Numbered from the stretch's first letter, positions 33,806 through 45,500 are shown. The stretch: 64,000 nucleotides of DNA from Janthinobacterium rivuli (GCF_029690045.1 NZ_CP121464.1:4960001-5024000), one strand, 5' to 3'. The notes: a model not told the origin generated them from the sequence alone. Numbers and translations are program-made.

Positions 33806-34747
33806 ATGATCGTGCGCGAGCGTCCTTCGGCGCTGCGCTTGTTCCTCGTGGTGCGCGGTTCCGTCCTGCCGCGCATCCGCACCACGCTGATCGTCAATAC
33901 CCTGATCGCCACCCTCGTCACCTGGTGCCACGGCACCCTGTTCGACCACAAGGTGATCCTCACGACCATCCCGTTCACCCTGATCGGCTTGCCGCTGGCC
34001 ATCTTCCTGGGCTTTCGCAACACGGCCGCCTACGACCGCTACTGGGAAGCGCGCAAGCTGTGGGGCGAACTGGTCTTGCGCAGCCGGAATTTCTCGCGCC
34101 AGTGCCAGACGATGATACGCAGCGACACGCCGGCCCACGCCAGGCTGGGCCTGGAAGACGTGCGCGTGCGCATGATTTACCGCACCATCGCCTTTTGCCA
34201 CGCCCTGCGCCACCAACTGCGCGACACGCGCGGGCCGGCCGATTTGCAGCCGCTGCTGCGTCCGGCCGAATGGGACGCGGCCTGCAAGGCATCGAATCCG
34301 TCCGACTACCTGATGCTGCAGATGGGCCACGACCTGGCCGACTGCGTCCGGCAAGGCCGCATCGACAGCATCCTCGCCACGCAGATCGATAATACGGTCT
34401 CGGCCATGGTGGGCGCAGGCGCTTCGTGCGAACGCATCCGCAGCACGCCGATTCCGTTTTCGTATTCGCTGCTGCTGCACCGCACGGCCTACCTGTACTG
34501 CTTCCTGCTGCCTTTCGGCCTCGTCGATTCGCTCGGTTTCATGACGCCCTTCGTCGTCGCCATCGTCGCGTACACCTTCTTTGGCCTCGATGCGCTGGGC
34601 GACGAGATCGAGGAACCGTTCGGCGAAGACGCCAACGATCTGCCGCTGTCGGCCATGTGCCGCGCCATCGAAATCAGCTTGCGCGAATCCGTGCAGGACG
34701 AGAACGTGCCGCCGCCCATGCAAGCCGACGATTTTCTGCTGCACTAA
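33806..34747 (+). CDS. bestrophin-like anion channel (YneE family)
   Basis: 313 residues. N-terminal membrane segments near 28-75 are followed by LGFRNTAAYDRYWEARKLWGELV, the hallmark of the bestrophin/RFP-TM family. A long cytoplasmic helical part and two further membrane segments around LLPFGLVDSLGFMTPFVVAI come next, ending in EEPFGEDANDLPL. Bacterial members form pentameric channels, with selectivity for anions or cations depending on the homologue. No functional partner in the neighbourhood; a GGGAGC ribosome site precedes the ATG. Confidence 0.88.
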   Translation: MIVRERPSALRLFLVVRGSVLPRIRTTLIVNTLIATLVTWCHGTLFDHKVILTTIPFTLIGLPLAIFLGFRNTAAYDRYWEARKLWGELVLRSRNFSRQCQTMIRSDTPAHARLGLEDVRVRMIYRTIAFCHALRHQLRDTRGPADLQPLLRPAEWDAACKASNPSDYLMLQMGHDLADCVRQGRIDSILATQIDNTVSAMVGAGASCERIRSTPIPFSYSLLLHRTAYLYCFLLPFGLVDSLGFMTPFVVAIVAYTFFGLDALGDEIEEPFGEDANDLPLSAMCRAIEISLRESVQDENVPPPMQADDFLLH

Positions 34748-34749
34748 GC

Positions 34750-34780
34750 TTGACCTTACCATTGGGGTAAGGCTTACAGT
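34750..34780 (+). promoter_or_regulatory. CueR-type promoter of copZ
   Basis: A -35 TTGACC (34750-34755) and -10 TACAGT (34775-34780) are separated by 19 bases, the long spacer used by MerR-family activators. The spacer holds an inverted repeat CCTTACC/GGTAAGG (34754-34772) typical of CueR sites. The start codon of copZ is 33 bases downstream. Confidence 0.85.
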
Positions 34781-34812
34781 GGACACACTTAACCATTCAA
34801 GGAGTGCTTGCC

Positions 34813-35013
34813 ATGTACCAGTTACAAGTTGAAAACATGAGCTGCGGCCATTGCGTCGGCTCGGTCACGAAAGCGGTGCAAGGCGTCGACCCGCAAGCCC
34901 AGGTGCAGATCGACCTGGCCAGCAAGCGCGTCACGGTGGAATCACCGGCCGAACTGGGCGCCATCAGCGCGGCCATCGTGGAGGCGGGATTTCCCGTTAC
35001 CAGCGCGCAATAA
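34813..35013 (+). CDS. copZ: copper chaperone (HMA domain, CopZ-like)
   Basis: 66 residues, a single heavy-metal-associated domain with the Cu(I) motif MSCGHC at residues 9-14. It is expected to pass copper to the CopA ATPase encoded nearby. Expression is likely CueR-controlled through the promoter just upstream. The ATG follows GGAG by eight bases; a GTG three codons earlier is less likely. Confidence 0.92.
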   Translation: MYQLQVENMSCGHCVGSVTKAVQGVDPQAQVQIDLASKRVTVESPAELGAISAAIVEAGFPVTSAQ

Positions 35014-35041
35014 ACAACACGCAAAGCGACACGCACACAGA

Positions 35042-35070
35042 ACAGCCGGCCCTTGCGCCGGCTGTTTTTT
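35042..35070 (+). terminator. rho-independent terminator of copZ
   Basis: ACAGCCGGC (35042-35050), loop CCTTGC, GCCGGCTGT (35057-35065) and a run of six T. It lies 28 bases after the copZ stop, against the end of the converging glutathione transferase gene. Confidence 0.9.
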
Positions 35071-35791
35071 ATCCATCCAGTTCGGGATAATGGTGGAAAA
35101 TGCCTTCCTCGTTGAAGGGTATCCTGCGCTTTGACTTCAGGTAGCGGGCAATGTTCGGCCGCGCCGCCACCATATCGTGCAGCGCAAACAAGGCGGGATA
35201 CTGGGGCGCCAGGCGCGCCATGGCTTGCGGAAACGCATACTGCAGGCCGGCCAGCATCTGGAACAGCGACAGGTCGCCATACGTGAGTCTGGCCCCCACC
35301 AGATACTGGCCGCGGCTGTTCAGCAGCACTTGCGTGAAATAATCGAGAAACTTGGGCAAGCGCGTGGCGCGGAAATCCGCGCTGCGCAGCATGGCGGCCT
35401 GTTTTTGCTCTTCGTAATATTGATTCATCGACAGCGGATGGTGCGTGTCGTGCACTTCCGTCAGCCAGTCGGCCATCGTCAGCTGCAGCTGGTTCAGCCA
35501 CAAACGGCCGCTTTCCGCGCGTGGCGCGAGGCCCAGGCGCCGGCCCAGATACAACAGGATATTCGTCGTCTGGCCGATCAGCACATCGCCATCGCGCAGC
35601 ACGGGCGGCGCGTAGGCGGCCTGTGGCGTGCTGCCGCCATCGAGGCAGGCCAGCATCGCGGGAACGCCTTGCCCCTTGCGCTCAGGCAAGCGGGCGACGT
35701 CGCGGTAGTCGGCGCCCGCCTCTTCCAGGGCCAGACGGATGAATTCGCCACGCCCCTGTATCGTGGGCCAATAGTACAGTTCATACGCCAT
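35069..35791 (-). CDS. glutathione S-transferase
   Basis: About 240 residues. The thioredoxin-like N-terminal domain starts ELYYWPTIQGRGEFIRLAL, and the glutathione contact loop is seen around APPVLRDGDVLIGQTTNILLYL; an all-helical C-terminal domain follows. The SNAIL-type motif is replaced by GQTTNIL. The substrate is unknown; placement between copper genes may be chance or may relate to thiol stress. ATG at 35791 follows GGAGGT; a GTG two codons upstream is also open. Confidence 0.85.
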   Translation of the reverse strand: MAYELYYWPTIQGRGEFIRLALEEAGADYRDVARLPERKGQGVPAMLACLDGGSTPQAAYAPPVLRDGDVLIGQTTNILLYLGRRLGLAPRAESGRLWLNQLQLTMADWLTEVHDTHHPLSMNQYYEEQKQAAMLRSADFRATRLPKFLDYFTQVLLNSRGQYLVGARLTYGDLSLFQMLAGLQYAFPQAMARLAPQYPALFALHDMVAARPNIARYLKSKRRIPFNEEGIFHHYPELDG

Positions 35792-35812
35792 ATCCACCTC
35801 CGTTGACTTACA

Positions 35813-36232
35813 TCAAGGGCAACATGCTTTCGCTTCCTTGTCACCGGCCAGCCCCAGGCTTTGCAGGATGGGGCAATCGGGCTTGTCGTCGCCATGGCAC
35901 GATTGCGCCAGGTGAGCCAGGGTATCGCGCATTTCCGTCAGTTCGGCGATGCGTTGATTCAAATCGGCGACATGGGCCAGCGCGATGCCTTTCACGTCCG
36001 CGCTGGCGCGCTGGTCGTTTTGCCACAGCGACAGCAGCTCGCGGATCTGCTCCAGCGAAAAACCCAAACCCCGCCCGCGCTTGATGAAACGCAGGGCATG
36101 CAAATCGTTCGGTGTGTAGATGCGGTAACCGGCGTCGCTGCGCGCGCTGGGTTTTAACAATGAAATACTCTCGTAGTAGCGTATCATTTTTGCCGATACG
36201 CCCGTCTCGCTTGCCGCCTGGCCGATATTCAT
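35813..36232 (-). CDS. cueR: copper-responsive MerR-family regulator
   Basis: 139 residues starting MNIGQAASETGVSAKMIRYY, the winged helix of MerR regulators, followed by a dimerisation helix. Two cysteines, C112 and C120 (SCHGDDKPDC), fall at exactly the positions of the Cu(I)-binding pair in E. coli CueR, and a terminal CCP adds more cysteines. The ATG comes one base after the copA stop, so it is in the copA operon and likely autoregulated through it. The two CueR-type promoters in the window are its obvious targets. Confidence 0.92.
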   Translation of the reverse strand: MNIGQAASETGVSAKMIRYYESISLLKPSARSDAGYRIYTPNDLHALRFIKRGRGLGFSLEQIRELLSLWQNDQRASADVKGIALAHVADLNQRIAELTEMRDTLAHLAQSCHGDDKPDCPILQSLGLAGDKEAKACCP

Positions 36233-36233
36233 C

Positions 36234-38666
36234 CTATGACTCCTTGGTATGCGCGCTGCGGGCTTTCCAGCGGCGCAGCAACAGGGCATTGCTGATCACG
36301 CTGACCGAACTGAAGGCCATCGCCGCGCCCGCCACCATGGGGTTGAGCAGGCCGAAGGCGGCCAAGGGAATGCCGATCAGGTTATAAATGAATGCCCAGA
36401 ACAGATTCTGCCGTATCTTGCTGTAGGTGCGGCGCGAGATATCGATGGCGTCCGCCACCAGGGCCGGATCGCCGCGCATCAGGGTGATGCCGGCCGCATG
36501 CATGGCCACATCCGTGCCCGTCGACATGGCGATGCCCACGTCGGCGGCCGCCAGCGCGGGCGCATCGTTGATGCCGTCGCCCACCATGGCCACCTTCGCG
36601 CCCTCGCCTTTCAGCGCGACAATTTTAGCGGTTTTATCGGCCGGCAGCATTTTCGCCGCCACCGTGTCAATGCCCAGCAGCTTGCCGACGGCGTCCGCGC
36701 TGCCCTGGTTGTCCCCGGTCAGCATCACCGTCTGGATGCCCAGGCTGTGCAAGTGGGCAATGGCCGCCTGCGCGTTCGGCTTGACCTGGTCGGAAAAGGC
36801 GAACAAGCCCAGCAGTTCCGATCCCGACGCCAGCCACGAAATCGTGTTTCCCGTGTTTTCCAGCGACAAGGCCTGCTCCGCCAACGGCGTCATGTCCACG
36901 TGCAACTCCTGCATCAGCCGCGTGCTGCCCAGTTTCAGCTCCAGGCCATCGACCTGTGCTGCCAGGCCGCGGCCCGGCAAGGCCGACAGGGCCGTCGCGG
37001 GCAAGGGCTCGATGTGGCGCGCGCCAGCCGCATCGAGCACGGCCGTCGCCAGGCTGTGCTCACTGCCGCGCTGGATGCTGGCGGCCAGTTGCAACAGGCG
37101 GGCATCGTCGATGCCGTGCGCATGCAGGGCCGCCAGGGCAGGCTTGCCAATGGTCAAGGTGCCCGTCTTGTCGAACACGACGGTATTGACGGCGTGCGCC
37201 ACTTCCAGCGCTTCCGCATCCTTGATCAAAATGCCGTAACGGGCAGCCACGCCCGTGCCGGCCATGATGGCCGTCGGCGTGGCCAGGCCCAGCGCGCAGG
37301 GGCAGGCGATGACGAGCACGGCCACGGCATTGATGATGGCGTTCTCCAGCTCGCCAGTGGCGAACCACCAGCCCAGCATGGTCAGCAGCGCCAGCACCAG
37401 CACCACGGGAACGAAGATCGCGCTGACCTTGTCGACCAGGTGCTGGATCGGCGCCTTGGCCGCCTGCGCATCTTCCACCAGACGGATGATACGCGACAAG
37501 GTCGTCTCGCCGCCCACGGCTTGCGTGCGCACCAGCAACAAGCCGTCGGCATTGATGGCGCCGCCCGTGACCTTGTCGCCCGGATGCTTATCGACCGGCA
37601 AGCTTTCGCCCGTGATCAAGGACTCATTGATCTGGCTGGCGCCTTCCACCACCACGCCATCGACGGCCACCCGCTCGCCGGGACGAATGACCACCAGGTC
37701 GCCCACTTTTACCTGTTCCACGGGCAAATCGATCTCCACGCCGTCGCGGCGCACGCGGGCTGATTCCGGACGCAAGACTTGCAGCGCGCGGATGGCCGAG
37801 GCCGTTTGGCGCTTGGCGCGGCTTTCCAGCCATTTTCCCAGCAGCACCAGGGTGATGACGACGGCCGACGCCTCGAAATACAAGTGCGGCAGCATTTCGC
37901 CCGCCGTCAGCCATTGGTAGACGGACAAGCCATACGCGGCGCTCGTGCCCAGCGCCACCAGCAAGTCCATATTGCCGCTGCCGGCGCGGGCCGCCTTCCA
38001 GCCGGCCTTGTAGAAACGCGCGCCAAAGTAAAACTGCACGGGTGTCGCCAGCGCGAATTGCAGCCAGCCGGGCAGCATCAGATGGATGCCGGCCCACTCG
38101 AGCAGCATCGGCAGCATCAAGGGGAAGGCCAGCACGGCCGCGAACGCCACTTTCATGCCATCGCGGTTCGGTGCGGCAGCGGGCGCGCTGGACTGGCTGG
38201 CGGCGGGCAGTTTGGCTACATAGCCGGCCTTGTCGATGGCGGCGATCAGGGTGCCCGCTTCCAGGCCGCCTGTCACCTTGATGCGCGCGCTTTCCGTGGC
38301 CAGGTTGACGCTGGCCGCCAGCACGCCTGGCACTTTCAGCAAGGCTTTTTCCACCCGGCCCACGCAAGAGGCGCACGTCATGCCGGCGATATTCAGGTCG
38401 ATCTCGCGCTGCGCCACCGTGTAGCCGGCCTTTTCCACGGCCGCCTGCAAGGTGGCCAGGGGAATCGGCGTATCGGATGTGATTTTGGCCACTTCCGTGG
38501 CCAGGTTGACGCTGGCCTGGGTCACGCCGGGCACGGCGGCCAGGGCCTTTTCCACGCGGCCCACGCACGAGCCACAAGTCATGCCTTCGATGGCCAGCGC
38601 CTGCGCATGCGCGGCGGCGGGAGGGGGCGGACTGGAATTGGCGGGAGCGAGTGTACTCTGGTTCAT
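36234..38666 (-). CDS. copA: Cu(I)-exporting P1B-type ATPase
   Basis: 810 residues. Two N-terminal metal-binding domains carry CGSC (31-34) and CASC (98-101). About eight membrane segments follow; the transport-site motif is [11 protein letters not shown]. The phosphorylated aspartate is in VFDKTGTLT, the actuator loop is TGES, and the hinge is [12 protein letters not shown], so all key parts are intact. It pumps Cu(I) from cytoplasm to periplasm. cueR follows immediately, and copZ lies divergent nearby. Confidence 0.95.
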   Translation of the reverse strand: MNQSTLAPANSSPPPPAAAHAQALAIEGMTCGSCVGRVEKALAAVPGVTQASVNLATEVAKITSDTPIPLATLQAAVEKAGYTVAQREIDLNIAGMTCASCVGRVEKALLKVPGVLAASVNLATESARIKVTGGLEAGTLIAAIDKAGYVAKLPAASQSSAPAAAPNRDGMKVAFAAVLAFPLMLPMLLEWAGIHLMLPGWLQFALATPVQFYFGARFYKAGWKAARAGSGNMDLLVALGTSAAYGLSVYQWLTAGEMLPHLYFEASAVVITLVLLGKWLESRAKRQTASAIRALQVLRPESARVRRDGVEIDLPVEQVKVGDLVVIRPGERVAVDGVVVEGASQINESLITGESLPVDKHPGDKVTGGAINADGLLLVRTQAVGGETTLSRIIRLVEDAQAAKAPIQHLVDKVSAIFVPVVLVLALLTMLGWWFATGELENAIINAVAVLVIACPCALGLATPTAIMAGTGVAARYGILIKDAEALEVAHAVNTVVFDKTGTLTIGKPALAALHAHGIDDARLLQLAASIQRGSEHSLATAVLDAAGARHIEPLPATALSALPGRGLAAQVDGLELKLGSTRLMQELHVDMTPLAEQALSLENTGNTISWLASGSELLGLFAFSDQVKPNAQAAIAHLHSLGIQTVMLTGDNQGSADAVGKLLGIDTVAAKMLPADKTAKIVALKGEGAKVAMVGDGINDAPALAAADVGIAMSTGTDVAMHAAGITLMRGDPALVADAIDISRRTYSKIRQNLFWAFIYNLIGIPLAAFGLLNPMVAGAAMAFSSVSVISNALLLRRWKARSAHTKES

Positions 38667-38701
38667 GGCAGATCCTGTACGAAAGATTAACGAATAGGGT
38701 C

Positions 38702-38732
38702 AGGATCTGCTATCCCATGATGGGAAGGTCAA
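38702..38732 (-). promoter_or_regulatory. CueR-type promoter of copA-cueR
   Basis: On the minus strand, -35 TTGACC (38732-38727) and a -10-like GATCCT (38707-38702) are 19 bases apart. The spacer contains the inverted repeat TTCCCAT/ATGGGATA (around 38711-38726). The organisation mirrors the copZ promoter; the -10 is poor, as expected for an activator-dependent promoter. Confidence 0.75.
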
Positions 38733-38769
38733 GCCCTATTTGCACGGTGTGCAGAGCTTGCTTGAAGAC

Positions 38770-39525
38770 TTAGCGCACCACGCAGTCGATGGCGGCCGCC
38801 TTGGTGCCGCCGGCAGGGGCGCCGCCGCTTGAGGGCGATGGCAAAAAGGCCGGCGGCAGCGTGAACGGCAGGCCTGGATTGACGGGCAACAACACAGGCG
38901 GCTGCCTGAAGTTGGGTGTAAAGCCAAACTGGCCCGGAGCAAAGCTTTGCGCGCCAGCCGGATTGCTCACCTGAATCAGGCCGTCAAGCACGTGCACATA
39001 CAGGCCCGGAGCCAGGCCTGGTCCTGCCGATGGCGCCGCCGTTGGCAACGGCATTGCCGAAGGAGCGACATAGCTGGCAATAAACGTCGTGCCGCGGATG
39101 CCAATGGTGGCGGCCGGCGTCTTCATCTCGAAGCGCTCCTTGTTGCGCTTGCCCAGCAGGCCCGTGACGGAGCGCAAGCCTCCCTTGAGCAAGCTGAAGA
39201 TGGCATGGTCGCCATCGGGCTGCTCGGCCGTGTAGCTGAATTGCTCGATCACGAAACTGGTGTTCGGCTTCAGCGTGATTTCGCTATTGTCGATCAGCTT
39301 GATCAAGGCATAAGTCTCCTTTTCCGTCAGCAAGGTATCGCCCTGCTCGACCTCGGACTTGATGGCCAGGATTTTCACCTTGCCGTCCATCTTCTTGGCC
39401 ATCAGCGGACCACTCAATTGCATGACGGTACCGGCCACCTGTCCGGCCCAGGCGTGCGCACCCACGCATGTCAGGGCCAGCCACAGCAAGGCCTTAATTG
39501 CAGTACATTTTTTTAGCGGCATCAT
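38770..39525 (-). CDS. FecR-domain secreted protein
   Basis: About 251 residues. A signal peptide (MMPLKKCTAIKALLWLALTCVGAHAWA) is followed by a FecR domain near residues 30-150: a GEVxxxxG-like start, LLTEKETYALIKLIDNSEITLKPNT, then KTPAATIGIRGT. The rest is Pro/Gly-rich. Such stand-alone FecR-domain proteins are often coded next to two-partner secretion and CHASE2 cyclase genes; they are thought to be surface or periplasmic regulators, but this is not settled. Its start lies 32 bases inside the 3' end of tpsA, so translation is probably coupled. Confidence 0.8.
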   Translation of the reverse strand: MMPLKKCTAIKALLWLALTCVGAHAWAGQVAGTVMQLSGPLMAKKMDGKVKILAIKSEVEQGDTLLTEKETYALIKLIDNSEITLKPNTSFVIEQFSYTAEQPDGDHAIFSLLKGGLRSVTGLLGKRNKERFEMKTPAATIGIRGTTFIASYVAPSAMPLPTAAPSAGPGLAPGLYVHVLDGLIQVSNPAGAQSFAPGQFGFTPNFRQPPVLLPVNPGLPFTLPPAFLPSPSSGGAPAGGTKAAAIDCVVR

Positions 39526-42500
39526 CGAATTTGTATCCTGTGGGTTTATCTTTGGCGTCGGCAACATCCTTGCTGTCTTTCTTCTTGTCGTCCGGCTTGG
39601 CTTGCGGCGCGGACACGAGCGTATCGTTGGCACGATCGGCTTGCTTGATGATGCGCAAGGCATCATCGATGGCCGCGCTCGTGGCGGCGTCGATCACAGG
39701 CTTGTCGATGGTGGTCGCTGGCAGGAAGATGGCGTCCGCCATGCTCACCGTGCCATTCGGCGCCAGCAAGGTCACGCCGCTGCGCTGGCGGTTGATGCGC
39801 ACGCCCGAGCCTCCCGTGATGCTGCCCGTTTTCGCCAGCACGCTCATGCTGGCCGCTGCCGGCAAGGTAAAACTTGCCGTGTCCGCAAAGCGTACGTTAG
39901 CGCCCGCGCTGGCGCTGACATTGCCGCCGCCAGCGATCTGCGCATTGCCGCCGACATTGATGTCGCGCCCCGCCGTCATGCTGACATTGCGCGCCGCCGC
40001 CAGTTGCGCGCCATCGCCCAGCAGCACGTCCGTGCTGGCATCGAGCGCAATGTCATTGCCTTCGATCTTGCCGACGACGGTGACGGGACTGTGCGCCGTC
40101 ACGCTGACGTTGCCGCCATGCGCATTGATATTGCCAACCGCGACGCCGCCCGTGTTGTCGATAGCGATATTGCCCGCGCCCGTGGTGAGCGTTCCCAGGG
40201 TCAGGGTGCCCGGCGCCGAGGTATTGTTCAGCGTAATCCCGCCCCCCGCGCTATTGCTTGCGGTAAAACTGCTTAGCTGGTTACCCGCATGGCCCAGCAC
40301 AATGCCATCGCGCGCTTGCGCAGTGACGCTGCCGGCGAGCAAGGCGCCATCCTGGCCGATGGCGCCGTTCAGGGCGCTCAATATCACATCATTCGCCGCC
40401 AGGCTGGCGAAGCGCAAATCGCCAGCCGCTTGCGTGATGGCCAGCTGGCCCGCCAGCCGGATGGCGCCGGCCGTCTGATTAAAACTGTTAGCGACGAGCA
40501 AGTTGCCGTTGCCGCTCAGCACGCCGCCGCCTTGCGCGTAACGATCCGCCGACAGGCTGCCGTTCAGCAGCAAGCTGCCGCCATTGACTTCCAGGCTGCC
40601 CAGCAGGGAACGGTCCGGCGCATTCTCGCCGAGGGTCAGGCTGCCGCCCGTCAACAGCAAGCCCGTCGCCGAGTTCAGGTTTTTCAGGACGGTGTTGCCG
40701 GCCGCCGCACTGTACGTGACGATGCCCTTGCTGTTGCTAAAGTCGACGGCCAGCACGTTCGCGCCCTCCGGCACGACGCCGCCGTCCCAGTTGGCCGCAT
40801 CGCTCCACAAGCCGCTGCCGCTGCCGACCCAGGTCGACAATTGCTTTTGCGCAATCGATGCCTGCGCCGTGCCGCCCGTCGTTTCCAGGGTGTAATTGCC
40901 CGCATCGGCGCCCGCCAGACGGAAGCCGCTGGCCGTCACCAGTTTTGCGGCACCCGCATTCTTGTCGGCAAAGCTGCCGCTGCCGCCAACCACACTGACC
41001 ACATCCTGGCCCAGTACGCCGCTCGCCGTGGCGCTGACTGCCGCATTCGTGCTGCCGTCATACACCTTGCCGGCGGCGCTCAGGCCAGCCAGGGTCAGGC
41101 TGGCGGGCGTAATGCTGGCCAGCAAGCCCGTCGGCAGGACGATAAAGTAATTGTCCGCATCGGCGCCCGTCAGCGCCGCGCCAGCGAGCTGCACGGCTTT
41201 GCCTACGCCCACGTTCTTGTCCGCAAAGTTGGCCACTGCCGAGGCCACCAAACTGTCGCCGGCGACACGGTCATCGCCCAGGCTCAGCTGCGCGCCCGTC
41301 GTGCCATCGTAGACCTTGTTGCCGACCACGCCGGACAGGTTCAGCGCACGCGCGCCGATATCGGCCGTGGTATTGCCCGCATTTCTATTGAGCACGTAGT
41401 TGCCCGCGTCGTCGCCGCTCAGCACCACATTCGTCACATGTACTGCCTTGCCCACACCCGCTTTTTTGTTGCCAAACGCGGCATTGCCCGCCACCGTCAA
41501 GGCGTCGCCCTGGATGCGGTCGTCGCCAAAGTTCACTTGCGCGCCCGTCGTGCCGTCGTAGGTCTTGTTGACGCCATTAAAACTCACGGTCAGGGTGCGC
41601 GCCGTGATGTCGGCCGTGGTGCTGCCCGCATTTCCATTGAGAACATAGTTACCCGCATCGGCGCCCGTCAGGTGGCCGGTCGCCACTTGGTAATCAACCG
41701 TTTTGCCAGTGCCGACATGCTTGTCGCGGAAGCTGCCCTGCAGGCCGGCCATGCCGACCTGGTCGCCCGAAACCATGCCTTCGAAGTAGCCGTTCAGGCC
41801 AGCTTGCGCGGTGCCGTCGTAGACGCGGCTTTGCGCGCCCGTGACGCTATAGTTCAGCACGCGCGCCGTGATGGCCGCCGTGCCGTCCGCCGTCGTCGCG
41901 GCCAGGCTGTAGTTGCCCAGTTCATTGCCGCCCAGGGCCAGGCCGCTCGCGTGCACGGCCTTGCTGCCGCCCGCATTCTTGTCGAGGAAGGCGGCGCTGC
42001 CGCTGATGCTGATGTTGTCGCCCGCCACCACATTGCCCAGCACGAAATTGACGCCGTCGTAGCCCAGGTTGCCGTCATAGATCTTGCCATTACCGCCGAT
42101 GCTCACCGTCAGCGCGCGCGGCGTGATGGCGAAGGTCGTCGTGCCGCCCATCGTGATGTCGTACTTGGTCGACCACAGGCCCGTCGCCGCATAGCTGCCC
42201 ACGTTGCGCGCGTTGCCGCCGAAACCGAGACTGCCATTCACGCCAGTGTCGCCGTCGAGCAATCCCACATAGCCGATCGCGCCGAGGAAGGCGGCCAGCT
42301 GGCCATCGTAGACCTTGCCCGCGGCATTGCCAGAAAGATTCACTTGCAGCGGCTTGAGGAAAGCCTTCAGCATCGGCGTCGTGTAGCCTTCGTAGATGCG
42401 CCACACGCTGCTGAAATTGTAGTCGTTGAAGCTGCCCTGCTGCTGCATCTGCACCGTGCTGCGGCCGCTGGAGCCGCCTGGATCGGTCTGCACCAGCGAC

Positions 42501-45500
42501 GTTTCATAATTGAAAAAACCATAGCTGAACGGGGAACCGGAGGACACGCGGCCGACTACCGCGCCCACGGCCGCATAGCCGTTGCCAGTCACGGCGCCGC
42601 TGCTGAAGACATGGCTGACGCTGCCCGTGCTTTCACCGACCAGGCCGCCCATGTTTTCCCAGGCCAGGATGGGATCGGCAACGCCGGCCCGGCCCACGGC
42701 GCCGCTGGCATACGCATCATCGATGCTGCCGCCGTTCAGGCCCACCAGGCCGCCGATGCTGCGCGCGCCAGTGACATTGCCGGTGGCATAAGACTGGCTC
42801 AGCGCGCCCTGATTGTTGCCGACCAGGCCGCCGATCATCTCGCGCGCGCCCGTCACCACGCCGGTGGCGTACGAGGTCGTGATGCTGGCGCTGGATGCAT
42901 TCCATCCCGCCAGGCCGCCGATGGCGCCGCCGCCATCGGCATTGACGCCGGTGACGGCGCCACTGCTGCTGGACATGGTGATGGCGCCGCCGTTGCTGCC
43001 CACCAGGCCGCCGACATTGCGCTGGCCGCTGACGGAAGTGCTGCTGTTCACGCCGTCGATGATGCCGCTGACGACCTCGCCCGCCAGCGCGCCCACATTG
43101 GCCGTGCCGGTGACGCTGCCGCCGCTCAGGGTCAGGTTGCGCAAGGTGCCGCCCTGGACGGTGCCAAACAGGCCTGCCGCCGAACCGGACCGTCCACTGC
43201 GGTCGATTTTCAAATTGCTGAGAGTAAATCCGCCGCCATCGAACACACCGGAAAAACCGCCGCCGCTGCCGGCGATCGGCACAAAACCCTGGCCATCGTT
43301 CCAGTTCGCGGTGCCGCCGGCGTCGATATTGCCGGCCAGGCGATAGCTGTTGCCGAAGCCAAGGCTGCCGATGCCTTGCAAGCCATGGATATCGGCGATC
43401 AGATAGGGTGAGGACGCGCCGCCGTCGCCGCCGACCGCGCGCAGGAAGCTGGCGCCGCTGCCGATGGCAAAGCTTCTGGCGCTGAACCCTGGCAGGACGG
43501 CCGCGTTTTGCACCCAGCTTCCGCCGTCGAGCACAAAGCTGCCGTCCACCGTCACGGCGCCCGAGGCCGTGATGGCGGAACCTGAATTGAGGTGCAGATC
43601 GCCGGTTCTCGCGAGCGCATCCGATATCCGCATGCCGCCCGTGTTCGTGCCGTCGCCGATGGTCAGCGACGCGGCCGAGATGCCGGCCAGTTCAACCGCG
43701 TTCAAACTCAGGGCCGCACCCGATTTGGTGCCCAGGTCGATGCTGCGCGCACTGCTCAAAGGTTTGATGATCACGTTCGCGCCGCCGGCCGTGCCGCCGA
43801 AGTTGAGCGTGCCGTTAATGCCGATATTGTCTGCCTGCAGGATCACCGTCTGGCCGGCAATGCCGCTGCCCTGCAACTGATCTCCGCTACCGGTCAGGTC
43901 GATAGCACCGCCCTGGAAATTGCTGATCAGGCTCAGATGGCCGCTGCCGACATTGACCACGCCGGCGCCACTCACGCCAGCGCCGGACAGATAAACGCTA
44001 CCGCCATTGCTGGTGATCGGTGCGGCCAGATTCACATGCGAGCCAACGGCGCCAACGCTGCCGCTGCTGGCATCATTGGCCAACAATCTGACGGCTCCGC
44101 CATTGGTGCTGATGGATGCGTTGACATTGATCGTTTCGCCCGCCTGCGCCGTCAGGCCCACGCCTTGCTGCATGATATTGATGGCGCTGTTGAAATTGAT
44201 GCGATGCGTTGCCTGCAAGGTGACGTTGCTGCTGGCGCCAGAAATGAGGTCGGCGCCGATGCTGGCGTTGCCAGTCGATGGCGCATCGGCGAACTGGTCG
44301 ACGTCGCCCAGTTGGCCGTCCGAACCGGCGATCACGGTGATATCGTAAGGATCGAGCAGCCAGTTGCCGCGCTTGCCGCGCGCCGCGCTGGTATCGACCC
44401 GGATGCCGTCGACGGCCAGGTAGTGGCCCGAGGTTTCCACGAAGCCACCGTCGCCGCCCTGGGCGCCGCCGCGCGCGGAAATGCTGCCGTGCACCTGGGC
44501 CGATTCATTGCCCCAGGCGATGACCTTGCCACCGTTGCCGCTGACAATCGCATCGGCATTGACGCTGGAGTCCTTGCCGACGAGCACCTGGCGTGCATTC
44601 TGCACGGCCGCGTTCTTGCCCTGGTAGTCGCCGCCCAGCAAGACCGTGCCGCCGCCCGCCGCGCCGCTGGCATCGACCTTCGCATTGCCCAGTAAACCCA
44701 CCTGCTCGCCCAGCACGTGAATCTGGCCGCCCGTGCCAGCCGCGCCCGTGGCGCTGGTGACGCTGCCCGCTTCGAGCAGCGCCTTGCCGCTGGCCTTCAG
44801 AACGATCCTGCCGTTCTCGCCGACGACGGCGCTGTTGGCGTTGAGCACGCCGCGCTGGCTGACCAGTGCGCCGGCCATGCCGATGCTGCCGCCCTGGGCG
44901 ATGATCTGGCCCAGGTTCAGCGCCTGGTCGGTCGGCGCCGAAACGAGCACGCGCAATTGCGGATTGCCGGGGTCGGCCAGCTGCACGCTGCGCCCTGCCG
45001 CCAGGATCACTTCACCGTTCGGCGCCGTGATGATGCCCGTGTTTTCCACGTTCGGCGCGATCAGGAGCACTTGCCCGCCCTTGCCCGCGTTGATGGTGCC
45101 AGCATTGCCGACGCCGCCGGCCACGCCGCCGGCCGTGAACTGGCGCTTGCCGGCCAGGAAATCCTCGTTCGTCATGCCCAGGCTGGAAGCCACCAGCCCG
45201 TTCACGTCCACTTTCGCTCCCTGGCCGAAGACGATGCCGTTCGGGTTGATCAGGAAGACCTTGCCGTTCGATTCCAGGCTGCCCAGGATCTTGCTGGGGT
45301 CTTGTCCCGTGATGCGGTTGAGTACGGCGCTATTGCCGTTTTGCTGGATGAAGCGCGTGATTTCGCCCGCATGGATGGAAAAGCTCTGCCAGTTGATGAT
45401 GGTGTTGGGCGTATTCGTGATCGAGAAGATGTTGCCCTGCTGGTTGAACGTCGCCTGTCCGTTGACCACCTGCGGCAAAGCGGGGTTGGCCTGCGCCGCG

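Noticed and set aside
40289..43411. 1,040-codon open frame antisense to tpsA
   Set aside because: It is the shadow of the GC-rich, repeat-rich tpsA frame: Ala/Arg/Gln/His-rich, no domain, no ribosome site, and tpsA itself has clear domains.
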